From positions 3,782,001-3,846,000 of the forward strand of contig CP078104.1 of the NCBI GenBank assembly GCA_019203745.1: 64,000 nt of DNA, in the 5' to 3' direction. Positions within the stretch are counted from its first letter, which is position 1, and every line of letters starts with the position of its first letter. The stretch is from Chryseobacterium sp. E1. GTDB taxonomy: Bacteria > Bacteroidota > Bacteroidia > Flavobacteriales > Weeksellaceae. The position numbers and the translations under genes were made by a program. Under the pieces are notes generated by a model, which was not told the DNA's origin, did not search any database, and saw only the letters and a list, made by a program, of their open reading frames with translations. Positions 27,501 to 38,710 of the stretch are shown here, piece by piece.

Positions 27501-27720
27501 AAAACAAAGGTACGATGTAAATTTTCAATTATAGATTTCAGAGTAAACTTATTACTTAAATTTTTCATCCTTCGTTTTCCTCTGTTAGCCATATTTCAAA
27601 AACTACATCCCGGAATTCACAGGCGGAATCTTCTCATTCTTAAAACTTTTCAAATTTTCAGGTATATCTTTCCGCTTGGCATCACTTTTGGTGTTTTCTA
27701 TGAATTGCAAAATTGAAAAT

Positions 27721-28362
27721 ATGAAAAAACAGATTATCCCCTTGGTTGCTCTGGGTGTAGTTGTGGCTTGTAAGAAAGAAGTACAAAAGCCGGTTCCGAA
27801 TGTGATTGACTCAATGGCACAGGCGAAATCAGACAGTGCAGCCACTACCGTTAAAAATACTGCAGCCAAAGAAGCAGCTTTAAAACAAAGCAATGATGAG
27901 GTGCTGATGACCTTAAAAATAAAGATTATAAAGCTTTTGCTTCATGGATTCATCCTGAAAAAGGAATTCGTTTTTCAATGTATGCTTTTATAGATCCCAA
28001 AGAAGATAAACATTTTTCCAAAGCCGATTTTGAAAAATATCAGCCTACCAAAACCCAGTTCACATGGGGCGCTCATGACGGTTCGGGTGATCCTTATAAA
28101 GCTACCATCAATGACTATCTTGGTAAATGGGTTTTTTCAAAAGATTTTACGGCGTCACAATATTCCCTTAATAAGTTTCTCGGCGGGGAAATTCCTGAAT
28201 AACTTAAAGGAAACCTATCCTAAAGATGATTTCACGGAAAACTACATCAAAGGAACCCAAAAATATGGGGAAATGGACTGGAAAACCGTTCGTTTTGTAT
28301 TTGAGGAATTCCAGGGGAAATATTACCTGGTAGCAGTAGTAAACGATCAGTGGACCATTTAA
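27721..28362 (+). CDS. Lipoprotein of unknown function (frame-broken)
   Basis: The lipoprotein signal MKKQIIPLVALGVVVACKKE has a cysteine lipobox; then come an Ala/Ser/Lys linker and a domain with DDLKNKDYKAFASWIHPEKG, RFSMYAFIDPKEDKHFSKAD, QFTWGAHDGSGDPYKATIND and the end RFVFEEFQGKYYLVAVVNDQ. Two breaks: one G missing near 27909, and one G too many at 28182-28185 (one of the few insertions). About 213 residues. Of unknown function; the build recalls NTF2-like fold lipoproteins. Confidence 0.7.
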
Positions 28363-28380
28363 TTTATAGAATTTTTTTCA

Positions 28381-28429
28381 AACCACAAAAGACTTCAACT
28401 GTAATTTCTTTTGGATCTTTTGTGGTTTA
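28381..28429. terminator. Bidirectional terminator between convergent genes
   Basis: AACCACAAAAGA (28381-28392) pairs with TCTTTTGTGGTT (28416-28427), with A-rich and T-rich flanks, between the lipoprotein gene and the leftward glycosyltransferase. Confidence 0.75.
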
Positions 28430-28453
28430 AAATATATTTAGAATTCAGTTGCT

Positions 28454-29746
28454 CTATAAAATTGCAGTCAGTTGCCTGGTAAGGTTTTTCCTTGAAAACT
28501 GTTCAATATGCTGTATATTTTCAGACAGATTACCGCTTTTCCAAAGGTCAAATTTTTCCAGAATAAATCTTTTTACGGTTTCATTATCACTGTAACCAAA
28601 ATGTTTTCCTGCCTGTGTTTCATCTAAGATCTTTGCAACATCAGCCTGATCCGGTCCGAATGATAAGATCTGTTTTCCTGATGCCAAGTATTCAAATATC
28701 TTTCCGGGGATTATTCCTTTTGAAGATTCATTCGGGAAGTTGGTGATCAGAAGCATTTCAGAGTTCTGCATCTCCTCAACAGCTTTGCCATGGGAAAGGT
28801 ATCCTAAATTTAAGATGTGATTCTTAAGGCTTGTATTCTGAATACTGTTCAGTATTTTATCATCAATTCTTCCCACGAACTTTAAGCGAAAATGTTGTGC
28901 AAATGCATCATTCTCTCTTACCAGTTCATCCAGAACTTTCCACAGGTTCTCAGGATTTCTGAGCTGTTCCAATACCCCGATATAACTTAAAGTAAACATT
29001 GCGCTTTGATTGGCTTGCTTGCCTGATTTCTCGCCTGCATCACTTTCGTCAAATCCATTCGTAATACAAATTGCATGAGCTCCTGCTTTCCTGAAGTTCT
29101 CAGCATCGGTATAGCTTGTGGCTAATGTAATGTCTGCATTTTTAAAAACTGCACTTTCAAGCTGTCTGTGCTTTTTATCAGAGCTTTTTGTCAGCTTTAG
29201 ATGCTTGTAGTAAGAAATTTCCGTCCATGGATCGCGGAAATCGGCAATCCATTTCAATCCCGGAAGTTTATCTTTAAGACCTAAACCAATCAGATGCATC
29301 GAGTGGGGCGGACCTGAAGTGACAATGGTATCTATTTTATTTTCTTTCAGGTATTTTTCTAGAAACTGAATTGAAGGTTTTACCCAGAATACTCTGGCGT
29401 CAGGAATGAAAAAATTACCTCTGACCCAAATGGAAAGTCGGGATTTCCAGCTTTGATTATTTCCTACATCGAATTGCCCGGCTTTAAACTTTTTATTGCT
29501 TTTATTCAGCTTTTCCGCCAGCTGATAAGGTTCCCAGATTTTTGTTCTAACGATTTCGATATTTTCGGGAACATCCTTCATCAGGGTTTCATCAAGCAAA
29601 GGGTAGCTTGGATTTTCCGGTGTGTAGATGATGGGTTTCCATCCGAATTCAGGCAGGTATTTAGCAAACTTCAGCCATCTTTGAACACCAGGACCTCCCG
29701 CAGGAGGCCAGTAATAGGTGATGATCAGTATTTTCTTCTCTTCCAT
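28454..29746 (-). CDS. GT4-type glycosyltransferase
   Basis: Intact 430-residue enzyme of the GT-B fold. N-terminal half: ILIITYYWPPAGGPGVQRWL (glycine-rich acceptor site), IIYTPENPSYP and TSGPPHSMHLIGLGLKDKLP, then IADFRDPWTEISYYKHLKL. C-terminal nucleotide-sugar half: LSYIGVLEQLRNPENLWKVL and SSKGIIPGKIFEYLASGKQI with the GT4 E-x7-E-like region. Probably cytoplasmic-face, acting in surface polysaccharide or glycolipid synthesis. It precedes a YfhO gene in the same direction. Donor and acceptor unknown. Confidence 0.85.
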   Translation of the reverse strand: MEEKKILIITYYWPPAGGPGVQRWLKFAKYLPEFGWKPIIYTPENPSYPLLDETLMKDVPENIEIVRTKIWEPYQLAEKLNKSNKKFKAGQFDVGNNQSWKSRLSIWVRGNFFIPDARVFWVKPSIQFLEKYLKENKIDTIVTSGPPHSMHLIGLGLKDKLPGLKWIADFRDPWTEISYYKHLKLTKSSDKKHRQLESAVFKNADITLATSYTDAENFRKAGAHAICITNGFDESDAGEKSGKQANQSAMFTLSYIGVLEQLRNPENLWKVLDELVRENDAFAQHFRLKFVGRIDDKILNSIQNTSLKNHILNLGYLSHGKAVEEMQNSEMLLITNFPNESSKGIIPGKIFEYLASGKQILSFGPDQADVAKILDETQAGKHFGYSDNETVKRFILEKFDLWKSGNLSENIQHIEQFSRKNLTRQLTAIL

Positions 29747-29789
29747 GTTGGTTGGTTTGTCACTGTGAATGACCTATGACAATATAGAA

Positions 29790-32322
29790 TCAGGCTTTCT
29801 GTTCTGTTAAAATCTGTTTTTTCCTATTTTTATTCATCCAGAAAATTCCAAATGCTGCCAATGCAATAAACAATCCGAAAGAAAGAAGCGAAATCCATTT
29901 CCCTTTTCAATCACTTCAGGCTCAAAAACCATTCTGATATGATGGCTTCCCGCCGGAACGTGTACGGCACGGAGTAAATAATCTGCTTTGATGTAAGGAA
30001 CTTCTTTTTCGTCAACCATTACTTTCCATCCGTGAGGGTAGTAGATCTCAGAGAATACGGCAAGCTGAGGAGTCTTCGACTGAGATTTAAACTCAAGCTC
30101 GTTAGGCTGGTATTTTGTAAGATTGATGAATGCCGTAGAATCTGCCTGAACAGGTTTATTATCAAAATAAGACTTGTCAGATGAGGCAATCACCGCTGTC
30201 TTTTTATTGTCAATGGATCCTATAGATTTGATTTCTTCATTAGGTGTTTCCACAAACTTTAAGTCGCTTACAAACCATGCATTTCCATTAGCTTTAGGAT
30301 TCGGAACTACCTGCGGCTGGTCCGGACCTCCGAAGATCATATATTTAGCATTCAGTAAGTTCAGTACATTAGGTGTTTTTACGCTGTCGATAGTATTGAT
30401 GTATTCATTAAGTACATCATCATATCTTCTTAGCTTTACAGCATGGTACCCCCAATGGAAGCCTTAAAGTATGAAGTATTTGTTTCACTGGTTACTCCTA
30501 AGGTCTGGTTGTAGATTCTATAGTGTGCCTTATCTTTTTCAGCAACGGTTTCCAGTGTCTTGTTGATATTGACATTGGATAATATCGATTCTAAATTCGG
30601 ATTTCCCTGTACTTTTTCAGCCAGAAGATCTGAACTTTCTGTCTGGAAAGGATTTTCAGCAAAGATCTTGTCTACATAGTTTTCATCATTCAGATAACGC
30701 TTGTTTACCGTCCAAAGGTCAAATAAACTTACTATACCAATGATCACCAAAGCAATATTCTGGTTGAGTTTTTTTTTAAGCTTAAGAATAAAGCAACAGC
30801 AGCAATTGCTACATAGATAAGTGCCTTTATCGCATCTGTTCTGAATAGTTTATACCTTTCGTCCACAAGATAATCAAGAAGGAAAGGTGGGAAGTAGGTC
30901 TTTTCATTTTCCGTAGCAAATCCTAATAATGATTTCCCGAAAACCAGAAGAATCAATAATAACCCTAAAGTTCCGGCACTTACATAGGTGAGTATTTTTG
31001 TTTGTATTCCTCAGTCAGCTTTCATCAGTAAAGAATCTGTAAAGTCCTATAATAGCAATTAACGGGAATAATAATTCCACTACTACAAGGATCGAAGAAG
31101 GAGCTCTGAATTTGTTGTAAAACGGAACATATTCAATAAAGAAATCGGATAACAGCATAAAGTTGCTCCCCATGCCAGTAAAATGGTAAGGATGGAAGCT
31201 CCGAGAATCCAGTAACGGTATTTTTTCCATGCAAAGAAAAATCCCAGTACCGCAAGGAAACACACGATAGCTCCCTGATAAGCAGGTCCTGAAGTTCCCG
31301 GCTGGTCACCCCAGTAAGTCATCCCGCTGAAACCTTTCGAAATTCTGTCCATTTCCGCCTGTGAACCTACGTTCTCCTGAACAAGCTCCTGAACTCTGCC
31401 CATCATCACTTTTCCTTCAGGTTCCTGGCTTCCGCCTCCCATTAATCTTGGAATGAAAAGGTTTAAGGTTTCAAGCTGGCCATAGCTCCAAAGCAGCATA
31501 CTCTCCTTATCCATTCCAGATTTTCCTGAAGTATGGCTGTCATTCGTTAAAATCTGTTTTCCTCTTACCGTTTCTTTTACGTATTCAGAATTGGCCATAA
31601 TTCTTTGGGAATTCATTCCAACCCCGATCATACAGGATGCTGCAATGATTCCTGAAGAGATAAGGAAATGTTTCATCGGTATCTTTTTCTGGATCGCTCT
31701 GATCAGCTCAGACAGGAATAAAAATCCTAAAGCCAGAAAAAGATAATAGGTCATCTGTGGGTGGTTTGCTGCAATCTGAAGTCCCATGAATAGGGTAGTG
31801 ACAATGAATCCCCAGATGTATTGTTTCCTGATGTAAACCAATAAAATTCCGGCCAGAAGCGGTGCGAAATACTCAATAGTATTTACTTTACCGTTGTGCC
31901 CTGCTGCAATAATGATATAAAAATAGGTGGAGAGTCCGAAGAAAGTGGCTCCTAATAAAGCGTATTTCCAGTTTCGGACTGCTACCATTCCCAAAGGAAA
32001 AAACCTGCAAAAAGCAGGAAGAGATAATTGACCGGTCTTGGCAGGAAGTTCAGATTGCTGTCGATTTTCTTGATGATATCGCCTTTGAACTGGCTTCCCA
32101 TCTGATAGGTCGGCATTCCTCCGAACATAGAATCACTCCAGTAAGTCTCGTTTCCGGTGTTGGCTCTGTAGTCGAGCAGTTCTTTTGCTCCTCCTCTGTA
32201 CTGTACAATATCATGCTGGAAAAGCTGTTTCCCTGTAAAGACAGGAGTGGAATATAAAAATGCTAAAACTATAAATATTACTAGTGAAGCTGCAATATAA
32301 ATTAAGTTTTTATTTTTGCCAT
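29790..32322 (-). CDS. YfhO-family polytopic membrane protein (frame-broken)
   Basis: About 845 residues, with many hydrophobic segments and large outside loops, matching the YfhO family (GT-C-like glycosyltransferases linked in Firmicutes to lipoteichoic-acid glycosylation). Landmarks are STPVFTGKQLFQHDIVQYRG, SMFGGMPTYQMGSQ, NHPQMTYYLFLALGFLFLSE, GFSGMTYWGDQPGTSGPAYQ, NKFRAPSSILVVVE and the C-terminal IYYPHGWKVMVDEKEVPYIK domain. Breaks lie near 32305, 31990, 31160, 31010, 30770, 30455 and 29905. The repaired C-terminus is MNKNRKKQILTEQKA. It begins 32 bases after the DUF4834 stop. Confidence 0.8.
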
Positions 32323-32353
32323 GCTGGTTATTATCTTTTATTTCTTTGAATTT

Positions 32354-32586
32354 TTACCTTTTGTCATTAGTCTCTTTCACCTCTTCATAGTCTACGGTTT
32401 CCGCATCCCATTTAAGGTTCTTTTTGTTATTCTTATTCGAGTTGTGTATATCCTGTTGTCCGTTATTCTGATCCCCGTTGTTGTTGAAACGATAGCTGTA
32501 AAATGTCTTAAAAAGATTCTTTTCAGAATATTCCAGACAAAGAATAAAATAATGGCAGTGAGTACTAACTCAAGAATGTACTTCAT
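32354..32586 (-). CDS. DUF4834-like small membrane protein
   Basis: About 77 residues: one N-terminal transmembrane segment (MKYILELVLTAIILFFVWNI), then a hydrophilic Asn/Lys-rich tail ending DYEEVKETNDKR once one A is restored near 32510. This layout matches DUF4834, frequent just upstream of YfhO in flavobacteria. Role unknown; gene order suggests co-expression with YfhO. Confidence 0.7.
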
Positions 32587-32644
32587 AACTTTTAAAATTT
32601 AAAGTTCAGGATTTACCATATAAATCCTGAACGTTTTACTTCAA

Positions 32645-33691
32645 TTATTTAGCGGAAGGATTGACCATTACAGAAGAATTGGAAACGCTTTTCATAGACT
32701 GAGACTGTTTTCCGTCTGAAATGGTTTCAACCTGTGTTGTTTTTACGTTGATATTCTGATTAGTGATCCAACCTGTATTTTCATCAAATTTGATGGTTCC
32801 GTTCTGAACAAGTTCGCTGCTTAAGCTGTGGGTGATAGGTCCCTGGTTTTTCTTTTCAGTTTTCTTAGGAATTCCTCCGGTTACTGCAATTTCAGCTGTT
32901 CCGTTTCCTAAGCTTTTTAAAACATAATTAGAGGTTACCTTCACACTTCCGCTTGGGTCTGCACTTTCAGAAGTTGACCATTTTTCACCTACTTTCACCC
33001 CTTTTTAGGAATCATTGTCAGGTTTTTATGGAACTGGTCCTTCAGAACTTTTTCATTGAAAGATTCTTTAAGACTTGCTACCACGCTTGCCTTTTCATTA
33101 GCATCCTTGATAAGCGTTCCTACTGCATTGGAAACCTTTGTGTAAACCGCATCAAAACCTTTGATGGAAAGTACGTTTCCTTTATTATCCATCTGCATTT
33201 CAAGCTTGTTTCCGGTAAGTGCTCTGTTGATATTCCAGATCATTTTAAGCTCATCTTCTTTAGGGATAGGAAGCTTGGTATCTACAACAATTGTTTTTCC
33301 CTGTGCAGACTGTGAACTTCTCTTAGCCACAAGATTAAGGGTCATGTCATATACATTTCCTTTGATATCATTAACTGTGAAATTCATTTCATCCGTAGAT
33401 TCGCTGGTCGCAGTGATTGATTTTCCCTGAGGGTCAGTCATCGTCTTTACATCTCTCTGGTAAGTGGTAAGAGGATAAGTTTTCCTTTTCAAGCTTAAAA
33501 GATTGGGTAACGATCCCTGCAGAATCTCTGATAGCCGGGTTTTCTGCAACTTTAGCTACAGAATCGGCAGGAACTTCCACGGTCACTGTTTTTCCGGTTT
33601 TAGGATCTACTTTGGTGATTTTTGCTGTTTCTTTTTTACAGGATACAAGGGCTATAGATGAGATTAGCGCTAATGCTGCTATGTTTTTCAT
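32645..33691 (-). CDS. DUF6263-like lipoprotein
   Basis: About 348 residues. Lipoprotein signal MKNIAALALISSIALVSCKK, then a Lys/Thr-rich linker and a beta-rich domain: YPLTTYQRDVKTMTDPQGKS, NFTVNDIKGNVYDMTL, KGNVLSIKGFDAVYTKVS, GVKVGEKWSTSESADPSGSV and the end MKSVSNSSVMVNPSAK. The frame breaks near 33480 and 33003. The pattern of a time-resolved 'vs zero' accumulation domain fits DUF6263. Exposed to the periplasm; function unknown. Confidence 0.72.
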
Positions 33692-33860
33692 TTTCTACTG
33701 TTTTTTAATTTTAAAATTCTACTACTTACTCTTTTTGATGAATATCTTCTGCGGTTTCCGGTTGTTTTTTCTGAGAAGATCTGTCAGATGGTGCAGAATT
33801 CGTACCAATTCATGATCAGATTCATTTTAACGGTCCGGATCCATTTTTTTGAGAGTAGTT

Positions 33861-34610
33861 TTAAGGATTGGGAGCTGCAGTCATTTTCTGTCTTACCGCT
33901 TCGTATAAAATGGCTCCGCAGGCTACTGAAACATTCAGAGACTGGGTCTTTCCTTCAATAGGAAGCTTTATTTTTTCATCAGAATGATGTAATACTTCTT
34001 TGGAAATACCTGTTTCTTCATTTCCCATCACGATAGCACATGGCTCTGTGAAGTTGACGTCATATATTAATTTCTCTGCTTTTTCGCTCGCTGCATATAC
34101 TGAAATTCCGCTTTGCTGAAGGAAGTCTACAGTGTGGGCAAGATTGTTTTCTTTACATATTTTTACATTATAAAGTGCTCCTGCAGACGTTTTTATGGCG
34201 TCGGAATTGATAGGTGCTGCCCCTTTTTCAGGAATGATTACCGCATCAATACCTACACATTCCGCAGTTCTGCAGATCGCTCCAAAATTTCTCACATCAG
34301 TAAGCCTGTCAAGAATCAACAGGAAAGGTGTTTTTCCCTGCTCGAATAATTGAGGAACAATATCTTCTACTTTATGAAACGGAACATCCGAAATAAAAGC
34401 AACCACACCCTGGTGGTTTTTTCTGGTAAAACGGTTCAGCTTTTCAACCGGAACATAATTGGGACGGATTTTATTTTTTGCTAAAATTGCTTTCAGCTCA
34501 GCATAAATAGGCCCTTGAAGTGCATTTTGCACAAAGACCTTGTCAATCGTTTTTCCCGCTTCAATTGCTTCAATTACGGGACGCAGCCCGAAAATAAAAT
34601 CGTCTTTCAT
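33861..34610 (-). CDS. rlmB: 23S rRNA (guanosine-2'-O-)-methyltransferase, RlmB type
   Basis: Intact 249-residue SpoU/TrmH-family enzyme that methylates the ribose of G2251 in 23S rRNA. N-terminal substrate-binding domain: FIFGLRPVIEAIEAGKTIDK and NHQGVVAFISDVPF. The trefoil-knot SAM domain carries motif 1 LDRLTDVRNFGAICRTAECV, motif 2 CAIVMGNEETGISKEVLHHS and motif 3 IEGKTQSLNVSVACGAILYE. No partner genes nearby. Confidence 0.93.
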   Translation of the reverse strand: MKDDFIFGLRPVIEAIEAGKTIDKVFVQNALQGPIYAELKAILAKNKIRPNYVPVEKLNRFTRKNHQGVVAFISDVPFHKVEDIVPQLFEQGKTPFLLILDRLTDVRNFGAICRTAECVGIDAVIIPEKGAAPINSDAIKTSAGALYNVKICKENNLAHTVDFLQQSGISVYAASEKAEKLIYDVNFTEPCAIVMGNEETGISKEVLHHSDEKIKLPIEGKTQSLNVSVACGAILYEAVRQKMTAAPNP

Positions 34611-34715
34611 TGATTTGTTTAAAATTTTATGTTTAAGGGTATTGGGTTTCGGGGTTAGAAGATTCGTGGTTTGTAAGGACTACAAACTTCCAGCCTCCTT
34701 TCTTCCAGCTTCCTA

Positions 34716-35185
34716 TTAATATTTTTCTCCTAAAATTGCTCTTTTCTGCGCCATTATATAGCCATAATGAAGGCTTTCATGCATATTGTTAAAGATGATG
34801 GCATCCTGGATGCTTTTCAGATCCATTCCGAAACTGGTAGTATAAGGAGTGTAGTCTGAAAAGAAATCACTGTCATAATCTTTCATTAAAATCTTCGAAG
34901 TTTCCGTAAGCAAAAACTCAAGGTCTTCCACTTCAGATTTCTGAACATTCAGGTTGGGTAAAGTTCCTTTTTATAAGTTTCAATCCAATACTTATCAATA
35001 CGGAAAGGATTTCCGCTCAGATAATAATGCAGAAGCTGCTGGGTAGCAACAGTATGTGCAATATTCCAGTAAATATTGTTATTGAAACCGTCAGGAATCA
35101 GCAGCAGATCTTCATGAGAAGTGTTCTGAAGGATGTCTAAAAGGTTTTTTCTTACCTGTCTGTGTGCTTGAAAATGATAATTCAT
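34716..35185 (-). CDS. DinB-family protein
   Basis: About 156 residues forming the four-helix DinB/DfsB fold: HRQVRKNLLDILQNTSHEDL, YWNIAHTVATQQLLHYYL with the first putative metal histidine, then FNNMHESLHYGYIMAQKRAI with the H-x3-H pair. The frame breaks near 34973. Members are mostly thiol-dependent metalloenzymes or damage-inducible proteins of unclear substrate; bacillithiol transferases belong to this superfamily, but nothing here fixes that role. Confidence 0.82.
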
Positions 35186-35505
35186 TTTGCAGAATTTTTA
35201 ATCTCCAAAAATAGTTTAATAAACTGGAAATGACAATTTTTTGGGCAAAGGATTAAAGTAAACGTTTTAAACGTAGAAAAAATACCTTATTAATAAACTG
35301 TTTTTCTATAATTTTTGAACGGTTTTTCAGACTTCAGACTTTAGATGAAAATTATAAAATCCGACTTTTGAATCTGCTTGGTTTTAGATAATATCAGTAA
35401 TGGTTTTTTAAAATGGAAGAGATGTAAAGAGACTGCCCAAAAAACCTGTTATTTCCGGCTTTTGAGGCAGTATGCATGTTTTTCAGCTTGAATATTTTCT
35501 GCCGT
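35186..35505. other. AT-rich intergenic region
   Basis: About 320 bases between the DinB gene start and the 3' end of the PNGase F-like gene. No reading frame, RNA or strong terminator stands out; AAACGTTTTAAACG at 35262 is a short palindrome of uncertain meaning. Confidence 0.5.
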
Positions 35506-36835
35506 TTATTTTTTGATAATTTTATGTTTAAAAGTGATTCCCCCTTTCAAAACAATATTCAGGAAATAAACTCCGGGAGTGTATGAAGAAAGATCTATTC
35601 TGTTTTCTCTGTAGTTTTCTGCTAATTTTCTTCCGTCTACACTGAAAAGGCTGATAGAAGCAACATCTTCTTTTGATTTTATATTGACGAAATCTGCAGT
35701 GGGATTAGGGTAGATATTGAGGTCTATCGTCTTGACATCCTTTACATTTAAGGTCGTATTACTTTTGCCCTGCATATAAGCTGACAGATATACTTCACCT
35801 TTCTGTTGATAGAAAACAGCAGTAGGGATCGTGTGTTTAAGAGTATGGTTACCTGCAACCATATTGGTTATCGTAAAGCCTCTTATAGGAACTGAATTAC
35901 CCGGGCACCAGTTGTTCCATGAGGTCCAGTCGTCAAAAGATTTTGGATTGGCACCATAAATCCCATTTCCTGAGTATTGTAGACTCTGAAGGGTTCGCAG
36001 GAGATCCCACCTGGAGTATAGGTCAGCATTTGCACATCATCTATATAAGTATAATTTTGTCTTCTGATATATTCTTCACCCCTACATCTGCGCCATGAGG
36101 TGTAGATATTACAAAGAAGTGGGCGTCCGTGACAGGATCCGGAAGATTGAAGCTTACAATTCTTACAGTTTCACCGGAAACGTCGGTACTGTTGTAATTA
36201 TTGAGTTTGTTATAGCTCAGCAGAGGAACGAGGCTGTTATGGGTGCTGGGTGTCACTCCTGAGTCTGTTGAGAAAAAGTCAGAGTTCCGGAAAACACATC
36301 TATTCTGCCGGAGCAGCCTGCAACCTGGGTCTGGGCAGCATAGGGTACTCGAAAACATCAAGCTCCATATACATATCATACATATTCCGTAATGTAGAAT
36401 CATGGAATACATTATACAAATTACTGATATCATAAGTATAAGGAACTTCTATTGGAGAGCGGTTTTTGTTCATAAATGGTGTGATGTATCTGGCTACTTC
36501 AATTCTTTTTACATTCGCATCGTTTATTGTGTAGGTAGCCTGGTTTTTAGGGACCATTGCCAGGTAAACTTCTCCGAGGCGGTCATAATTATCACATAGC
36601 GCACCTATAGTTACCCTCATGGCGATCTTTGCTTTGAAAGAATCAAGTTCAGCATCCGTAAGCTTTCTTGTGTATCTGGCGTTGTTGAGTCTTGTAAGGC
36701 CCGGCGGGACAGGATTGGATACGGTAGCAGCATAGCCGTCATAATAAACGGCATCAGATATCACATTCATCATGGTTGTTTGTGACGGAAAGAGACCTGC
36801 AGAGAGGAGACTTAAAAAAATAGCCTTTTATACAT
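35506..36835 (-). CDS. Secreted PNGase F-like protein with type IX secretion sorting domain
   Basis: About 444 residues. A signal peptide starts MYKRLFFLSLLSAGLFPSQ once one T is restored near 36812-36818. The first domain (MMNVISDAVYYDGYAATVSN to IEVARYITPFMNKN) and the second (SFDDWTSWNNWCPGNSVPIR, AGNHTLKHTIPTA, GEVYLSAYMQGK) match the two-lobed peptide-N-glycosidase F fold, which removes N-glycans from glycoproteins. The C-terminal 75 residues (NIYPNPTADFVNI to GGITFKHKIIKK) are a type A T9SS sorting signal, so the protein is exported across the outer membrane. Breaks lie near 36350, 36270, 36055 and 35960. Catalytic residues cannot be confirmed. Confidence 0.75.
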
Positions 36836-37072
36836 ATCATTGATATTTAGTGTAAATATATTAAATATGTGCTTAAAAATGCTTTTAATTGAAATTGTTT
36901 TTAAGTGTATTGTGTTTTTATTGTAAAATGTTTAAAAATTTTAATTAAAATATGAATTCTGATCTTAATCTATTCATTAATTTCCATTTATTTGATTGAA
37001 TATTTTTTTATTATATAAATCAATAATATTATTATTAAATTAGCATCATATTCGTTGGTAATATTATTAATA

Positions 37073-38377
37073 ATGAAAAGAATTTTACTTTTATCCTTAT
37101 TGTTTGTAGTCATGGGTGTAAAAGCCCAGATCAATCTGAATACAGCAAGTACAACTGTAGGAACAGCCCCTGTAAGCAGCTTTTTTTCCTATTCCTATGT
37201 ACAGCAGATTTATCCAAAACCGGAACTCAATGCCGGTGCGGCAGGTAATATTACAGGACTTACTTTTTATCTGGATCCGTCGGTTACCATTACGGATTCA
37301 TCAGACTGGACGGTTTATCTGGGACATACGTCAAAGACATCTTTTGCCTCCGGTACAGATTGGATTCCTGCATCATCACTTACCCAGGTATACAGTGGTG
37401 CTGTAGTAAAGACTAATAATAAAGTTACGGTTACTTTTACTACGCCGTTTCCTTACAACAATACAGATAATCTGGTGATTGCGGCCAAAGAAAATTCGCC
37501 AAGTATTGATATTAATAATTTTGATGAAGTTTTTCGTGTATATCAGCATTTACCTAATTCAATCCTTTACTATAAAGGAGACAGGAATGTTGTAGATATT
37601 GCAGCCCCACCGGGGAGGATAAGAGCGGGCTACAAATCAGCAATTACGATTTCTGGTCTTGTGCCGTCAGCAAATCCTGCTTGCCCTTTTATTCTTTATC
37701 CTGCCAATAATCCTCAGAAGGTTTCTTTAACGCCTGAATTCAAATGGCTGGCTGCCTCAGGTGCGGATTCTTATAAAGTCTCATTAGGAACCAGCCCGGG
37801 CGGTACAGACGTGATCAATCAGCAGGTGGTAACGGGGCTCAGTCTTACTCCGTCAGTTCCATTAATCCACAATACCAATTATTACTTAAAGGTTACAGCC
37901 GTAGCAGGAGGTGTTGAATCTGCTGGCTGTGCAGATGCTTTATTTAAAACAATTCCTCCGATACCGGCAAATGACGGATGTTCAGGGGCGTTGGTAGCTT
38001 CGGTTTTTCCTTATACCTATCAGGACGATGCGGTATCCACTACTAATAATGCAGGAAATATAAGTGTTTGTACAAGTACAGGAGATACAGGGATGAATGA
38101 TGGTACCTGGTTTAAACTTACAGGTGACGGAGGTCAGTATACTATTAAAACAACAATGCCTTCGGGAAGTACTTTTGATCCGCAAATTGGGGTGTATAGC
38201 GGAAGTTGTGGGAACTTTGCGTGTGTAGGTACCGTAGATGCTGCAGGAGGTGGTGGAGCGGAAACGATAACCATTACGACAACGGCAGGAACTGAATATT
38301 TCATCAATGTCGGAGCTTATGATGATACGACGGATGCACCTGAAGATACATTTATCATAACGATAACAAAGATTTAA
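37073..38377 (+). CDS. Secreted fibronectin-like multidomain protein
   Basis: Intact, about 434 residues. Signal peptide MKRILLLSLLFVVMGVKAQ; then a jelly-roll-like domain (SSFFSYSYVQQIYPKPELNA, WTVYLGHTSKTSFASGTDWI), a fibronectin type III-like segment (TPEFKWLAASGADSYKVSLG) and a C-terminal domain with NDGCSGALVASVFPYTY, FDPQIGVYSGSCGNFACVGT and EYFINVGAYDD, a repeat style common in flavobacterial surface proteins. The usual T9SS tail is not present; the protein ends FIITITKI. The ATG at 37073 is chosen over an upstream TTG because the signal peptide starts there. Likely exported; binding role inferred. Confidence 0.78.
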   Translation: MKRILLLSLLFVVMGVKAQINLNTASTTVGTAPVSSFFSYSYVQQIYPKPELNAGAAGNITGLTFYLDPSVTITDSSDWTVYLGHTSKTSFASGTDWIPASSLTQVYSGAVVKTNNKVTVTFTTPFPYNNTDNLVIAAKENSPSIDINNFDEVFRVYQHLPNSILYYKGDRNVVDIAAPPGRIRAGYKSAITISGLVPSANPACPFILYPANNPQKVSLTPEFKWLAASGADSYKVSLGTSPGGTDVINQQVVTGLSLTPSVPLIHNTNYYLKVTAVAGGVESAGCADALFKTIPPIPANDGCSGALVASVFPYTYQDDAVSTTNNAGNISVCTSTGDTGMNDGTWFKLTGDGGQYTIKTTMPSGSTFDPQIGVYSGSCGNFACVGTVDAAGGGGAETITITTTAGTEYFINVGAYDDTTDAPEDTFIITITKI

Positions 38378-38710
38378 AAAAATTAATCAGTTTATATAGC
38401 TAGGATTTAAAATGTTGTGATCGGTATGATTACAACATTTTTGTGACTGATATAATGGAATTCTTTTATGATTGAGTTTTTAAAACAATGGAATTATCAA
38501 TTTTAAAAAAAAAAAAAAAAAAAACAAATGTTTTTAAAGCTTCTTAACGGTCTGTAAATCTGTTTTTATGGATAAGAAAACAGTTGTTTATTCTTTAAAA
38601 TAGATTATCAATCCCGGAATATTTAACAAACTTTAACTCAAAAATGGCATTCATTGTGTTGATTAATGCAAGTATTTATCAGAAATTTACCACTTATTTT
38701 AAATCAAGCT
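38378..38710. other. Intergenic region with a terminator and a 20-base A tract
   Basis: AAATGTTGT / ACAACATTT (about 38410-38440) followed by Ts is a likely terminator of the secreted-protein gene. A run of 20 As occupies 38505-38524. The rest is AT-rich, with no gene seen before moxR. Confidence 0.6.

Noticed and set aside
33723..33833. Short minus-strand frame (NESDHELVRILHHLTDLL) upstream of the DUF6263 gene
   Set aside because: Codon-like, but has an in-frame stop between the only ATG and the rest and no downstream signal; could be the tail of a lost gene, too weak to call.
38505..38524. A run of 20 As
   Set aside because: Striking but in a spacer; its length is unreliable in a sequence with homopolymer errors, and I see no function for it.
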